Shown: piece after piece, positions 16,174-16,235 of the stretch
Numbering within the stretch: position 1 is the stretch's first letter
How the letters are laid out: every line of letters starts with the position of its first letter
Assembly: GCA_902836725.1 (NCBI GenBank)
Contig: CADFRV010000023.1
Span: forward strand, 1 to 16,235
DNA length: 16,235 nucleotides
Origin: Muribaculaceae bacterium
Lineage (GTDB): Bacteria; Bacteroidota; Bacteroidia; Bacteroidales; Muribaculaceae
Direction: 5' to 3'
Program-made: the position numbers and the translations under genes
Notes under the pieces: model-generated
Database searches by the model: none
The model's input: the letters and a program-made list of their open reading frames with translations, nothing else
What the model was told of the DNA's origin: nothing

Positions 16174-16219
16174 ATAAAACAGGTGGTGCCGGACAGCTGT
16201 CCGGCACCACCTGTTTTAT
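16174..16219 (+). terminator. Perfect 46-bp palindromic terminator
   Basis: Positions 16174-16219 are fully self-complementary around the centre 16196/16197 (GGACAG|CTGTCC), giving 23 pairs on paper. The core is AGGTGGTGCCGG with its complement, flanked by AAAA on the 5' side and TTTT on the 3' side, so it can end transcription from both directions. It begins 13 nt after the antiporter stop codon. The remaining bases to 16235 show no recognisable feature. Confidence 0.85.
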
Positions 16220-16235
16220 ATAGGCGCCCCTCATA

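Overview
The window looks like a chromosomal segment of a gut-type Bacteroidales, most likely near Muribaculaceae. The reasons are GC-rich genes with AT-rich gaps, starts without Shine-Dalgarno sites, TAnnTTTG-type promoter elements, a TamL-type lipoprotein Omp85, BspA-like leucine-rich repeats, BtuG-like propellers and C-terminal sorting-type tails. The family assignment is inference from style and was not searched. All genes run on the + strand.

Region 1 (1-3246) is housekeeping. It holds the 3' end of the ABC-F ATPase gene ettA, an outer-membrane TamA-like lipoprotein (tamL) and a HAD phosphatase of the phosphoglycolate phosphatase type (gph).

Region 2 (about 3333-14336) is a cobalamin-controlled block. 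A promoter is followed by a textbook cobalamin riboswitch (about 3363-3582, B12 box 3556-3572), a leader of about 107 nt, and a strong intrinsic terminator (3690-3740) before the first gene. The block then encodes five exported proteins in close order: (a) a BtuG-like seven-bladed beta-propeller lipoprotein; (b) a PKD-domain surface lipoprotein, overlapping (a) by ATGA; (c) a 346-aa secreted protein with an unnamed domain, here called the YWSYW domain, and a sorting-type tail; (d) an 1816-aa protein that joins a YWSYW domain, two BspA-like LRR blocks, Ig-like domains, a BtuG-like propeller and a sorting-type tail; (e) a 487-aa secreted BtuG-like propeller with a sorting-type tail, overlapping (d) by ATGA. 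A hairpin terminator at 14292-14336 closes the block.

The interpretation is a corrinoid-responsive cell-surface capture system. It has three BtuG-related propellers, two copies of an undescribed domain and two anchoring routes (lipoprotein and C-terminal sorting domain), but no TonB-dependent transporter (BtuB), BtuFCD or cobamide-remodelling gene in view. Protein (d) reads as a fusion of the domain types of its neighbours (c) and (e).

Region 3 (14337-16235) holds a TAACTTTG promoter element, a YidE/AspT-type antiporter gene with two RCK_C domains, and a perfect 46-bp palindrome that serves as its terminator.
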